The notes below the pieces were generated by a model. That model was not told the DNA's origin. It worked only from the letters and a program-made list of their open reading frames with translations, and searched no databases. Position numbers and translations under genes: made by a program. DNA of 33,028 nt from the NCBI RefSeq assembly GCF_003837805.1, contig NZ_RQIT01000040.1, positions 1 to 33,028 of the forward strand. Reading direction: 5' to 3'. Positions within the stretch are counted from its first letter, which is position 1. Each line of letters starts with the position of its first letter. Shown one piece after another: positions 8,101 to 15,953 of this stretch. The DNA is from Bradyrhizobium sp. RP6. GTDB taxonomy: Bacteria > Pseudomonadota > Alphaproteobacteria > Rhizobiales > Xanthobacteraceae.

Positions 8101-9648
8101 TCAATGCGTCTCCTCCCGTAGCTTGAACCGCTGGATCTTGCCCGTCGCGGTCTTGGGCAGGGACTCCACCACGTCGATCCAGCGCGGATATTTCCACGGG
8201 CCGATCTTCTGCTTGACGTGCTCCTTGAGCGTCTCCTGCAAGTCCGTCGTCTTCGCGCCCGGACGCAGTACGACGAAAGCCTTCGGCTTCAACAGGCCCT
8301 CCGGATCGGCCTCGGGCACGACAGCGGCTTCCAGCACCGCCGGATGGGTGATCAGCGCGCTCTCGACCTCGAAGGGTGAGACCCAGATGCCGGAGACTTT
8401 GAACATGTCGTCGGCGCGGCCGCAGAAGGTGTAGCGGCCCTCCGAGTCGCGGACGTATTTGTCGCCGGTGCGGGTCCATGGTCCCTCGAAGGTGCGGCGG
8501 CTCTTGTGACGCTGATTCCAGTAGCCTTCGCCGGCGGAGGGCGCGTCGACCAGGAGCTCGCCGACCTCGCCGTCCGCGACGTCCTGGCCGGCCTCGTTGA
8601 CGAGCCGCACCGCATAGCCCGGCACCGGCTTGCCGGAGGAGCCGTATTTGATGTCGCCGGGCGCGTTCGACAGAAAGATGTGCAACAGCTCGGTCGAGCC
8701 GACGCCATCGAGAATGTCGACACCGAAGCGCTTCTTCCAGCTGTGGCCGACCGATTCCGGCAGCGCCTCGCCGGCGGAGGTGCAGATGCGCAAACTCTTG
8801 CCGCCGCGCTCGCTCTTCATCGTCTCGTCGTTGAGCATGGCCGCGAACAGGGTCGGCACGCCGTAGAAGATCGACGGGTTGTAGCGGTTCATCAGGTCGA
8901 ACATGCGGGCCGGCGTCGGACGCTCGCTATTGAGGATCACGCTGGCGCCGACCGACATCGGGAAGGTCAGCGCATTGCCGAGGCCGTAGGCGAAGAACAA
9001 TTTTGCCGCTGACAGGCAGACATCGCTCTCGCGGATGCCGAGCACCTGCTTGGCATAGGTGTCCGCCGTCGCCTGCAAATTCGAGTGCAGATGGCGCACG
9101 CCCTTGGGCATGCCGGTCGAGCCCGACGAGTAGAGCCAGAACGCCGGCTCATCCGGGTGGGTCGCCGCGGTGGTGAACTGATCGCTCTCGCCGGCAATCT
9201 CTTCGGCCAGTTGCTTGTGGCCGTTCTGCTTGGCGCCGGAGACCACGACATGCTCGAGATCGGGCATGCGGCCGACGACGTCCCTGATGACGGGATAGAG
9301 CGCTTCGGACACGAACAGCACCCGTGCGCGGCAGTCGGCGAGAATGTAGGCGTATTGGTCGGCGGTCAAAAGCGTGTTGAGCGGCACCGGCACGATGCCG
9401 GCGCGGATCGCGCCCAGGAACACGATCGGGAAATCGATCGTATCCAGCATGATCATCGCCACGCGCTCCTCGCGGCGGACGCCAAGCCGGCGCAACATGT
9501 TGGCGGCGCGCCGGGTCTCGCGCGCGAGCTCGCCATAGCTGAGCCGCGAGACCGTGTCGTCGAAGGCGAGCTTGCTGCCGCGGCCTTCCTCGACGTTACG
9601 GTCGAGCAGCCAGGTCACCGCGTTGTAGGACCCCTCGCTCACGGACAT
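8101..9648 (-). CDS. bclA: benzoate-CoA ligase
   Basis: This AMP-forming ligase converts benzoate, ATP and CoA to benzoyl-CoA, the inducer and substrate of the box pathway. The protein is 515 residues from the ATG at 9648. The adenylation P-loop SSGSTGMPKG is at about 174-183, and the A8-hinge region GRYTFCGRADDMFKVSG precedes a C-terminal catalytic lysine in LPKTATGKIQRFKLRE (K504). Overall sequence resembles the BclA/BadA benzoate ligase subfamily; 2-aminobenzoate or fluorobenzoates could also be accepted. A TTG at 9657 in the same frame is possible. GGGGGAG abuts the ATG directly, which is too close for a normal ribosome binding site, and the TATAAT-like box at 9665-9670 (minus strand) would give a leader of only about 10 bases. 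It is divergent from boxR. Confidence 0.95.
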   Translation of the reverse strand: MSVSEGSYNAVTWLLDRNVEEGRGSKLAFDDTVSRLSYGELARETRRAANMLRRLGVRREERVAMIMLDTIDFPIVFLGAIRAGIVPVPLNTLLTADQYAYILADCRARVLFVSEALYPVIRDVVGRMPDLEHVVVSGAKQNGHKQLAEEIAGESDQFTTAATHPDEPAFWLYSSGSTGMPKGVRHLHSNLQATADTYAKQVLGIRESDVCLSAAKLFFAYGLGNALTFPMSVGASVILNSERPTPARMFDLMNRYNPSIFYGVPTLFAAMLNDETMKSERGGKSLRICTSAGEALPESVGHSWKKRFGVDILDGVGSTELLHIFLSNAPGDIKYGSSGKPVPGYAVRLVNEAGQDVADGEVGELLVDAPSAGEGYWNQRHKSRRTFEGPWTRTGDKYVRDSEGRYTFCGRADDMFKVSGIWVSPFEVESALITHPAVLEAAVVPEADPEGLLKPKAFVVLRPGAKTTDLQETLKEHVKQKIGPWKYPRWIDVVESLPKTATGKIQRFKLREETH

Positions 9649-9662
9649 CTCCCCCAAATTTA

Positions 9663-9705
9663 GAATTATAATTCATAGAAAGACACCACGCCGACTTGCT
9701 GTCAA
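9663..9705 (-). promoter_or_regulatory. candidate bclA promoter
   Basis: On the minus strand TTGACA lies at 9705-9700 and TATAAT at 9670-9665 within the perfect 12-bp palindrome GAATTATAATTC (9663-9674). The spacing between these two is 29 bases, too long to pair, so either TATAAT uses a poor -35 or TTGACA uses a poor -10. The start site is unresolved. Confidence 0.35.
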
Positions 9706-9729
9706 TGCCATCAGGCATTATGTTTCATT
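9696..9729 (+). promoter_or_regulatory. boxR promoter with overlapping operator-like motif
   Basis: TTGCTG (9696-9701) and TATGTT (9719-9724) are spaced 17 bases apart, a plausible sigma-70 promoter for boxR. The segment CAGGCATTATGTTTCATT (9712-9729) matches the 18-base candidate BoxR motif at 14 positions and overlaps the -10 box. It could allow BoxR autorepression and also affect divergent bclA. Confidence 0.45.
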
Positions 9730-9778
9730 AAAACGCGCCGCAGGACTCTTGTAAACAGGACCCCTGTAAAGAAGGCTC

Positions 9779-10687
9779 ATGACCAAAAGTCCCGACGCCG
9801 AATCCCGCTTCCTCGAACAGCTCGGCCAGCGTGTGCGCACCATGCGCGCATTGCGGGGCATGTCGCGCAAGGTGCTCGCCAAGGTATCGGGGATCTCGGA
9901 GCGCTACATCGCGCAGCTCGAAAGCGGCAAGGGCAACGTCTCGATCGTGCTGCTACGCCGCGTCTCCGACGCGATGGGCGCGCATCTCGAAGATTTGCTG
10001 CCCAGCGCCGATCCAACGCCGGACTGGCAGATGTTTCGCGACCTCCTGCGCAAGGCAACGCCCGCGCAGATCGCGCAGGCCAAGGATCTGCTCGCCGGCG
10101 GCAGCGCCTCCGCGCCGCGCCGCGCGCCATTCTGCGGCATCGCGCTGATCGGCCTGCGCGGCGCCGGCAAGTCGACACTTGGGCGGATGCTGGCGAAGAA
10201 GATCGGCTGGAGCTTCGTCGAGCTCAACAAGGAGGTCGAGCAGCAGAACGGGCTTTCGGTCGCCGAGATCATCGCGCTGTACGGCCAGGAAGGCTTCCGC
10301 CGCATGGAGCAGGCGGCGCTGCAACAGCTGCTTGCGCGCAACGAGCTGATGGTGCTGGCGACCGGCGGCGGCATCGTCTCCGAGCCGCTGACCTTCGACC
10401 AGGTGCTGTCCTCGTTCTACACGATCTGGCTGAAGGCCGAACCCGAGGAGCACATGGCTCGCGTCCGCCGCCAGGGCGATCTGCGCCCGATGGCGGACGA
10501 TCGCTCCGCAATGGCGGAGCTGCGCAACATCCTGCTCAGCCGCGAGCCGCTGTATGCACGCGCCACTGCGGTCGTGGACACGGCAGGACTGAGCGTCGAT
10601 GCCGCTGCCGCGCGATTGATCGACGCGGTGCGGCCCGTGCTGCAGAACGAGGCCCGCAGCTTCGGCCTGCGCAGCGTCGCGCTTTGA
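9779..10687 (+). CDS. boxR: benzoyl-CoA-responsive repressor BoxR (XRE-shikimate kinase fusion)
   Basis: BoxR controls box genes and is relieved by benzoyl-CoA. The 302-residue protein has an XRE-type helix-turn-helix at about residues 16-72 (GQRVRTMRALRGMSRKVLAK, then SGISERYIAQLESGKGN). A linker follows, then a shikimate-kinase-like domain with Walker A GLRGAGKST at 125-133 and the GGG substrate motif at 196-198. In this family the kinase fold serves as the effector-binding module and need not be catalytic. The start ATG at 9779 has AAGAAGG a few bases upstream. It is divergent from bclA and is followed after 13 bases by a truncated hemoglobin gene that is probably co-transcribed. Candidate operators are at 7072, 7121, 9712, 17945 and weakly 21950. 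Confidence 0.95.
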   Translation: MTKSPDAESRFLEQLGQRVRTMRALRGMSRKVLAKVSGISERYIAQLESGKGNVSIVLLRRVSDAMGAHLEDLLPSADPTPDWQMFRDLLRKATPAQIAQAKDLLAGGSASAPRRAPFCGIALIGLRGAGKSTLGRMLAKKIGWSFVELNKEVEQQNGLSVAEIIALYGQEGFRRMEQAALQQLLARNELMVLATGGGIVSEPLTFDQVLSSFYTIWLKAEPEEHMARVRRQGDLRPMADDRSAMAELRNILLSREPLYARATAVVDTAGLSVDAAAARLIDAVRPVLQNEARSFGLRSVAL

Positions 10688-10700
10688 GCTCCGTCCTCGC

Positions 10701-11096
10701 ATGACCAGTATCGACGCGACTATCTCCCTGTTCGATCGGATCGGCGGGAGCGCCACGATCGACGCCCTCGTCGACCGCTTCTACGAGCGCATGGACATGC
10801 TGCCGGAAGCGAAAGGCATCCGCGCGATGCATGCGGACGACCTCGGTCTGATCCGGGACGTCTTGAAGCGCTACCTCACCGAATGGACGGGCGGCCCGAA
10901 GCTCTATTCCCCAGAGAAGGGCCATCCGCGATTGCGGCAGCGGCACATCGGCTTTGCGATCGGTGATGCCGAGCGCGATGCGTGGATGCTCTGCATGCGT
11001 GGAGCACTGGAGGAGACGGTGATTGATATCGCCGCGCGCCAGGATCTCGACCGCGCAATGTCGGGCCTCGCCGACTGGATGCGCAACCGGCCTTGA
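10701..11096 (+). CDS. group II truncated hemoglobin
   Basis: This 131-residue protein has the group II truncated-hemoglobin pattern: IGGSATIDALVDRFYERM at the B helix (F27-Y28, with Y28 likely the B10 tyrosine), then LKRYLTEWTGGPKLYS, and GHPRLRQRHIGFAIG carrying the proximal histidine (H82, with H75 nearby). ERDAWMLCM follows, with W95 as the conserved G8 tryptophan. Such globins bind O2 tightly and can scavenge NO or peroxide, or deliver oxygen. It begins 13 bases after boxR without a strong ribosome binding site, suggesting translational coupling. The link with an O2-consuming epoxidase pathway hints at a role in oxygen supply or protection, which is inference. It is cytoplasmic. Confidence 0.9.
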   Translation: MTSIDATISLFDRIGGSATIDALVDRFYERMDMLPEAKGIRAMHADDLGLIRDVLKRYLTEWTGGPKLYSPEKGHPRLRQRHIGFAIGDAERDAWMLCMRGALEETVIDIAARQDLDRAMSGLADWMRNRP

Positions 11097-11194
11097 TACG
11101 GCAGCGCCTCCACGCAAGTCGAGGACGCGCCCATGCTCTCGCGCAATGCATTGCTTGAATTGAGTCCGGACATATCGCCTGCTAAGCTCTCGAG

Positions 11195-11890
11195 ATGACC
11201 GACACCCTCCCCGATACCATCCGCCGTCTCTACACCGATCCCGGTGAGTACATCGACAGCGATCATCCCGCCGTGCAGCAATTCGCGAAAGACGCGGTGC
11301 GCGCGGATGCGAGCGCGCGCGAGAAGGCCAGTGTGCTCTACAAGGCGGTGCGCGACGGCATTCGCTACAACCCCTATGTCAGCATGCGCATCGCCGAGAC
11401 CTTTCGGGCCTCGAGCGTGCTCGCCGCCGGGCAAGGCTATTGCGTCGGCAAGGCTGCGCTCTATGCGGCCGCCTGCCGCGTCCACGGCATTCCCGCCCGG
11501 GTCGGCTTTGCCGACGTGAGGAACCATCTCACCACCGAGAAGCTGCGCGCGAGCATGGGCACCGACATCTTCACCTGGCACGGCTTCACGGAAGTGTTCG
11601 TCGACGGAGCCTGGCGCAAGGCGACGCCGACGTTCAACGACACGCTCTGCGCCAAGGTCGGCGTGAGCCCGCTCGATTTCGACGGCCACACCGATGCGCT
11701 GCTGCACCCCTTCGACGGCGAAGGCCGAGCCTATATGCAATATGTCAATGACCGCGGCAGCTATCACGACGTTCCGGCGAAGTTCCTGATGCGCGAGATG
11801 GCACGTGACTACGCCAACATGCAGGGCGAGGATCTGTCCGGCCGCGACATGGAACGTGAGGCGGAAGCGCGGCAGAGCACGGTGCCGTAG
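11195..11890 (+). CDS. transglutaminase-like cysteine peptidase family protein
   Basis: This 231-residue protein has a transglutaminase-core fold with the expected catalytic residues: C83 in GQGYCVGKAALYAAACR, H129 in TWHGFTEVFVDG, and N148 or D149 in KATPTFND. N-terminal residues 20-60 form the usual helical lead-in (KASVLYKAVRDGIRYNPY). No signal peptide or transmembrane segment is visible, so it is probably cytoplasmic. Bacterial members include peptidases and amidases acting on amide or peptide bonds; the substrate here is unknown. It follows the hemoglobin gene after 98 bases on the same strand and precedes an AraC-type regulator, but a functional tie to benzoate breakdown is not evident. 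Confidence 0.85.
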   Translation: MTDTLPDTIRRLYTDPGEYIDSDHPAVQQFAKDAVRADASAREKASVLYKAVRDGIRYNPYVSMRIAETFRASSVLAAGQGYCVGKAALYAAACRVHGIPARVGFADVRNHLTTEKLRASMGTDIFTWHGFTEVFVDGAWRKATPTFNDTLCAKVGVSPLDFDGHTDALLHPFDGEGRAYMQYVNDRGSYHDVPAKFLMREMARDYANMQGEDLSGRDMEREAEARQSTVP

Positions 11891-11951
11891 CGATACACCT
11901 GGACGGGCGCCATCGCGACGCTATGCTGCGCGCGAACGAGCGAGACGCGCG

Positions 11952-12779
11952 ATGGACGCACCTGCCGATGTCATCCGTCGATCTGCCTCCCCACGCCTTG
12001 CGCGGCTGGTCTCCAGCATCTCGTTCTACCGCGAGCGCGGCCTCGGCCTGGCCGCCTTCCGCCACGCCGCGCCGCTTGCGCTTCCTCTGCTGGTGAACCT
12101 GGGGACGCTCTTCCGTATTGCGCTCGGGCACCAACCGGATGCTGCCGACGCTCGACCGAGTTTCGCGGCGGGTCTCTTTCCTGGGCCGGTCCTGATCGAG
12201 TCCGACGGCCGCGCCGAATGCGTTCAGGTCGATTTCACGCCGCTCGGGGCGTATCGCTTCTTCGGAGGAGCCGTGCCCGATCTGACCGCCCGCATGATCG
12301 GCCTTGACGACATTCTGGGACGCGATGGTGAGAACCTCCGCGCCAGGGTGGCCGAGGCGGTCGGCTGGCAGCGACGATTCGAGATCGTGGAAGACTTCGT
12401 GCTTCGCCGCGCAGTCCACGAGCCTTCGCCAGCGGTCGCTTTCGCCCTGGAGACGCTCTGGGGATGCGCAGGCGCGGTCAGGATCGCCGACATCGCCTCC
12501 GACATCGGCTGGAGCCGCAAGCATCTCACGCGTCGCTTCCACAACGAGATCGGCATTCCGCCAAAGACGCTGGCACAGATGCTGCGCTTTCATCGGGCCT
12601 GTGCGCTTGCCCGGACGGACGGCACAGGCGGCTGGGCCGCAATTGCAGCAGACGCCGGCTATGCGGACCAGGCGCATCTTGCTCGCGATTTCCGGATATT
12701 CAGCGGCGAGACGCCGACCGGATGGGCCGCGCGGCTCGATGTCGTCGACCCACGCCTGATGCGGGACGGCGGGGGCTAG
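11952..12779 (+). CDS. AraC-family transcriptional regulator
   Basis: This 275-residue protein has an N-terminal domain of the type seen in short AraC regulators (ECVQVDFTPLGAYRFFG, then the DDILG motif near residue 115). A C-terminal double helix-turn-helix follows: VRIADIASDIGWSRKHLTRR, and later GWAAIAADAGYADQAHLARD before FRIFSGETPTGW. I chose the ATG at 11952 (MDAPADVIRR), because upstream in-frame sequence is not protein-like. No clear ribosome binding site precedes it. It lies 160 bases before a VOC-family gene in the same orientation; that regulator plus dioxygenase/glyoxalase-fold pairing is common and suggests the VOC gene is its target. The region just after its stop has GGCGCCACGAC direct repeats. 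Confidence 0.88.
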   Translation: MDAPADVIRRSASPRLARLVSSISFYRERGLGLAAFRHAAPLALPLLVNLGTLFRIALGHQPDAADARPSFAAGLFPGPVLIESDGRAECVQVDFTPLGAYRFFGGAVPDLTARMIGLDDILGRDGENLRARVAEAVGWQRRFEIVEDFVLRRAVHEPSPAVAFALETLWGCAGAVRIADIASDIGWSRKHLTRRFHNEIGIPPKTLAQMLRFHRACALARTDGTGGWAAIAADAGYADQAHLARDFRIFSGETPTGWAARLDVVDPRLMRDGGG

Positions 12780-12895
12780 CGCCAGGACGGCGCCACGACG
12801 GCGCCACGACAGCGCGAGGCACGGTCAGGTCCCATTTGTTCAAGCCGGCCGCCATGATCCGAACTAGGGTCGGCGTCGCAACAGGCTTGCCAGGA

Positions 12896-12928
12896 CTTGC
12901 GCCGAACTTGCACCGAACTTGCACCGAA
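12896..12928 (+). repeat. three tandem 11-bp units in the VOC gene leader
   Basis: CTTGCGCCGAA, CTTGCACCGAA and CTTGCACCGAA follow each other exactly at 12896-12928, ending 13 bases before the VOC start codon. An 11-bp period is close to one helical turn, so stacked regulator half-sites are possible. Slippage expansion is the alternative. Confidence 0.75.
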
Positions 12929-12941
12929 CTCGGAGGGCTTT

Positions 12942-13376
12942 ATGAACCAGCGGAACGGCTACGAAGCGCCCCGCCTCTACCACACGATGCGCTGCAAGGA
13001 TGCGGAGGCGATGATCGACTGGCTGAAGAACGTTCTCGGCTTCGCCGAACGCGTGGTGTACCGCAAGGAGGGCACGGTCATTCACGCCGAGCTGGCGTTC
13101 GGATCGTCGATCCTCATGCTGGGCGCACATCGCGACGACGCCTACGCCAAGCGGGTTGGTGATATCAGCGGCCGGCGGACGGATGCCGTCTATCTGGCCG
13201 TTGATGATCCAGACGCGCTCTATGAGAAGGTGAAAGCCGCCGGCGCAAAGATCGAAACGGAGCCCTACACAACCGATTATGGCAGCCGCGATTTCGCCGC
13301 GCGCGATCCGGAGGGCGGCCTCTGGAGCTTTGGCACCTATTGGCCCAAAGTCGGCGAACAGCCGCTCGCCGGATAG
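12942..13376 (+). CDS. VOC-superfamily protein (glyoxalase/bleomycin-resistance fold)
   Basis: This 144-residue protein has a paired beta-alpha-beta-beta-beta VOC architecture: RLYHTMRCKDAEAMIDWLKN, then VLGFAERV, the central HAELAFGSSILMLG, and the second module DAVYLAVDDPDALYEKVKAA ending DFAARDPEGGLWSFGTYWP. Metal-site positions fit H15 or nearby and the conserved E in DPEGG. The start at 12942 is set by GGAGG eight bases upstream; an earlier TTG would include the tandem repeats. Substrate unknown; members include lyases, dioxygenases and resistance proteins. The preceding AraC gene may regulate it. Confidence 0.88.
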   Translation: MNQRNGYEAPRLYHTMRCKDAEAMIDWLKNVLGFAERVVYRKEGTVIHAELAFGSSILMLGAHRDDAYAKRVGDISGRRTDAVYLAVDDPDALYEKVKAAGAKIETEPYTTDYGSRDFAARDPEGGLWSFGTYWPKVGEQPLAG

Positions 13377-13468
13377 CCGGACGATCACGTCAGACGCGGC
13401 TCGATGGCCGCGGCTCGGGCACAGCCGGTCCGGTGCCGAGGATGCGGGCTGCCAGACGGGCTTCCTCG

Positions 13469-13801
13469 CTAGACCGACCAGTAGTGCGGATGCGGGTAGG
13501 ACCGTGAACGGTCGCCCCAGTCAAACGCATCGCCATCGAACTCGCACGGGCCGCTACTGAGTTCGTCCAACGTCAACTCGATCTGGAACGCCTCGCGCCT
13601 TGGGTCGTATTTCAGCGCGCTCCACTGGAGGGGATAGTGATGATGGGTGCCAAGCAGTCCACCGGTCTTGATCACGGCCTAGGCAACCATTCCACTCATC
13701 TTGTCGAGCATCAGCCGTTCGATCGTGCCGAGCTTCGTACCGTCGCGTCCATAGACGGCGACACGCTCCACGCGGTCACTGGGAACCATGGTATGATTCA
13801 T
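13469..13801 (-). pseudogene. PRC-barrel domain gene interrupted by an amber codon
   Basis: From the ATG at 13801, with GGGAGG upstream, the frame reads MNHTMVPSDRVERVAVYGRD, then GTKLGTIERLMLDKMSGMVA, a TAG at 13679-13681 (codon 41), and then continues in the same frame as AVIKTGGLLGTHHHYPLQWS up to a tail DWGDRSRSYPHPHYWSV. The total of 110 codons matches the small PRC-barrel proteins that are common in rhizobia, where a tyrosine would be expected at the stop position (VAYAV). One base change, TAT or TAC to TAG, explains it. Both halves keep protein-like sequence, so the event is recent, or is a sequencing error. Confidence 0.8.
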
Positions 13802-13889
13802 GGCGTCCTCCCTGTTCTCTCATGCCTTGAATCCATTATAGCACCGGCTTCGAGACAACGGGAATGCAGCTACAGAAATTGCGACCGCA

Positions 13890-14186
13890 GTGACGCCGCC
13901 CCTCCCGCAGCACCGGAACCGAGAGCGAGCGCCGCCATTGCCGAAATCGCTGCGCGATGCCGTCGCCGGACTGAAAGACGACCCGTTCTTCCGCGACAAG
14001 CTCAGGGCTGAATTCGTCGACTACTACACCCACATCAAGAACACCGAGATCGATCGCCTCCTGTCCGAGGTCACCGACTGGGAGCATCGCGAGTATTCGA
14101 GGTGTTTTGAGCAAGTCCGGCGCGATCCGGCACCGATGGCTTATTTCAGCCAGCTCGAACCGGTGCATTGCTTCACGCTCCCGTGA
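13890..14186 (+). pseudogene. glutamine synthetase C-terminal remnant
   Basis: From about 13938 this 98-codon frame reads LPKSLRDAVAGLKDDPFFRD, followed by EFVDYYTHIKNTEIDRLLSE and VTDWEHREYSRCF. This is the very C-terminal helix set of a type III/GlnT-like glutamine synthetase, whose full proteins end close to WEHREY. The catalytic domain, ATP site and N-terminal half are absent upstream, and the first 16 codons look like noise. It may therefore be the surviving 3' end of a deleted gene. Beyond the homologous end the frame runs about 24 residues further. A short expressed protein is possible but I see no ribosome binding site. Confidence 0.55.
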
Positions 14187-14479
14187 GGCGACTTCATCCG
14201 GACTGTTCCGACGACATCGTGCCGGCACCGAGCGAAGCCATTTTCCTCATCCCGCGAAAACCGCCGGAAAGACACACAGCCTAAAGCTGCACCCCATGAT
14301 CAACAGCGGAGTTCGGTCATGTGGGATCAACTTTTCAGCCTGATCTATCGCCTGTCCTGTCGGACCACCCTGATCGAGATCGGGACGCATCGCCTCACGC
14401 GTTAGCCGCTGGTGCGTGCACATCAGGTAAGACGGATTTACCAAATGATGACGCAATGACGACGGCGCTGGAGCGGGGC
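14187..14479. other. intergenic region downstream of livF and the GS remnant
   Basis: No gene is supported in these 290 bases. A 28-codon frame (14319-14405, starting MWDQLFSLIYRL) is present but has no convincing ribosome binding site and no recognised relatives. No strong hairpin terminator for the livF transcript is obvious. Confidence 0.4.
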
Positions 14480-15193
14480 TCAAATACCGAGATATTTGTG
14501 CTGCAGATCCGGCGCGGCCATGAGTTCGTCGGAAGTGCCGCTCCAAACCGTCTTGCCGCGCTCGATGATGTAGTGGCGGTCGCAGATCCGGGCGAGATGG
14601 TCGACGTTCTTGTCAACGACCAGGATCGACTGTCCCCGGCTCTTGAGCAGCGACAGGCAGCTCCAGATTTCTTCGCGGATCAGCGGCGCAAGGCCCTCGG
14701 TTGCTTCGTCCAGGATGAGAAGCTTCGGATTGGTCATCAATGCGCGGCCGATTGCGAGCATCTGCTGCTCGCCGCCGGAGAGCTGGTTGCCCATGTTGGA
14801 GGCGCGCTCGGCAAGGCGCGGAAACATCACGTAGATCCCAGCCAGCGTCCACGGATTGCTGCTACCGAAGCGGTCCGCGGCGGCCGCGACCAGGTTTTCG
14901 CGCACCGTGAGGTTCGGGAAGATCTGACGTCCCTCCGGAACGAGGCCTACGCCGAGCTTTGCAATCCTGTAGGACGGAAGCTGTCGCACCTCGGCGCCAG
15001 CGAAACGGATCGCGCCCGCGCGTGCCGGCGTCAGACCCATGATCGAGCGGATGGTGGTGGTCTTGCCCATGCCGTTGCGGCCCATCAGCGAGACCATCTC
15101 GCCCGGCTTGATCGACAGCGACAAGCCGAACAGCACCTGGGACAGGCCGTAGCAGGTCTCGATGCCGTCGACGTCGAGCAATGTGTCAGCCAT
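14480..15193 (-). CDS. livF: branched-chain amino acid-type ABC transporter ATPase, LivF-like
   Basis: This is one of the two ATPase subunits energising a HAAT-family importer at the inner membrane. The 237-residue protein has Walker A GRNGMGKT (about 38-45), the LivF-typical LVPEGRQIFPNLTVRENL, signature LSGGEQQMLAIGRAL, Walker B LLILDEATEGLAP and a switch region. The conserved switch histidine is replaced: the usual VEQN/H segment reads VVDKNVDH. The start overlaps the end of livG by 8 bases, so translation is coupled. The location in a benzoate cluster and the shared promoter motif suggest that the substrate is an aromatic acid rather than an amino acid. Confidence 0.93.
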   Translation of the reverse strand: MADTLLDVDGIETCYGLSQVLFGLSLSIKPGEMVSLMGRNGMGKTTTIRSIMGLTPARAGAIRFAGAEVRQLPSYRIAKLGVGLVPEGRQIFPNLTVRENLVAAAADRFGSSNPWTLAGIYVMFPRLAERASNMGNQLSGGEQQMLAIGRALMTNPKLLILDEATEGLAPLIREEIWSCLSLLKSRGQSILVVDKNVDHLARICDRHYIIERGKTVWSGTSDELMAAPDLQHKYLGI

Positions 15194-15953
15194 GATGCGT
15201 CACCACATGCTGATCACCGAGATAGGCGCGCTTGACGTCCTCGTTCTGGCGGATCGCGGCCGGATCGCCGGAGGCGATGACGCGGCCATAGACCAGCACC
15301 GAAATGCGGTCGGCCAGTGCGAACACCGCCGGCATGTCGTGCTCGACCAGCACGATCGACACTTCCTTCCGCAGCTCCTGGAGCAGCTTCACCATGCGCT
15401 GGGATTCGGTGACGCCGAGGCCGGCCATCGGCTCATCCAGCAGCAGCAATTTCGGCTTGCTCGCGAGCGCAACTGCCAGCTCGAGCTCGCGCCGCTCGCC
15501 ATGGCTGAGCCTGTTCACCACGACGTCGGCGCGATGGGCGAGACCGACGCGATCCAGCGCCGCATGGGCGGCATCGCGCAGGCCCTTCTCCTTGCGCGCG
15601 TTGGCGAAGAAGCGGAACGACGTTCCGGCATGCGCCTGGGCCGCCAGCGCGACATTGTCGGCGGCCGTGAAATCGAGCAGCAGCGAGGTGATCTGGAACG
15701 ATCGGGCGAGCCCGAGCGCACAGCGGCGATAGGCCGGCAGATAGGTGATGTCGCGGCCGCCGAGCAAAACGCTGCCGGAATGCGGGGAAAGATGCCCGGT
15801 TAGCTGGCTGATCAGCGTGGTCTTGCCGGCGCCGTTCGGGCCGATGATGGCGTGCAGCTCGCCTGCCGCGACGTCGAGCGAGACGTGATCCGTCGCGATG
15901 ATGCCGCCGAAGCGACGCACCAGGTTTTCGACGCGGAGCAAGGGTTCAGCCAC
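15186..15953 (-). CDS. livG: branched-chain amino acid-type ABC transporter ATPase, LivG-like
   Basis: This is the second ATPase subunit, 255 residues. Visible motifs are Walker A GPNGAGKTT (about 38-46), QITSLLLDFTAADNVALAAQ typical of LivG, signature LSHGERRELELAVAL (the LSHGE variant usual for LivG), Walker B LLLLDEPMAGLG and the switch histidine in VLVEHDM. It overlaps livM upstream by 8 bases and livF downstream by 8 bases, so the four liv genes form one tightly packed operon transcribed leftwards. It has no signal sequence and is peripheral on the cytoplasmic face of the membrane. Confidence 0.94.
   Translation of the reverse strand: MAEPLLRVENLVRRFGGIIATDHVSLDVAAGELHAIIGPNGAGKTTLISQLTGHLSPHSGSVLLGGRDITYLPAYRRCALGLARSFQITSLLLDFTAADNVALAAQAHAGTSFRFFANARKEKGLRDAAHAALDRVGLAHRADVVVNRLSHGERRELELAVALASKPKLLLLDEPMAGLGVTESQRMVKLLQELRKEVSIVLVEHDMPAVFALADRISVLVYGRVIASGDPAAIRQNEDVKRAYLGDQHVVTHHG

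Noticed and set aside
12794..12815. GGCGCCACGAC direct repeat after the AraC gene as a CRISPR-like array
   Set aside because: Only two imperfect adjacent units with no spacers; simple GC-rich duplication.
13679..13681. TAG in the PRC-barrel gene as evidence for pyrrolysine or recoding
   Set aside because: No supporting tRNA or context; a point mutation or read error is far simpler.
14319..14405. 28-codon ORF MWDQLFSLIYRL...
   Set aside because: No ribosome binding site, no recognised relatives and too short to judge by composition.
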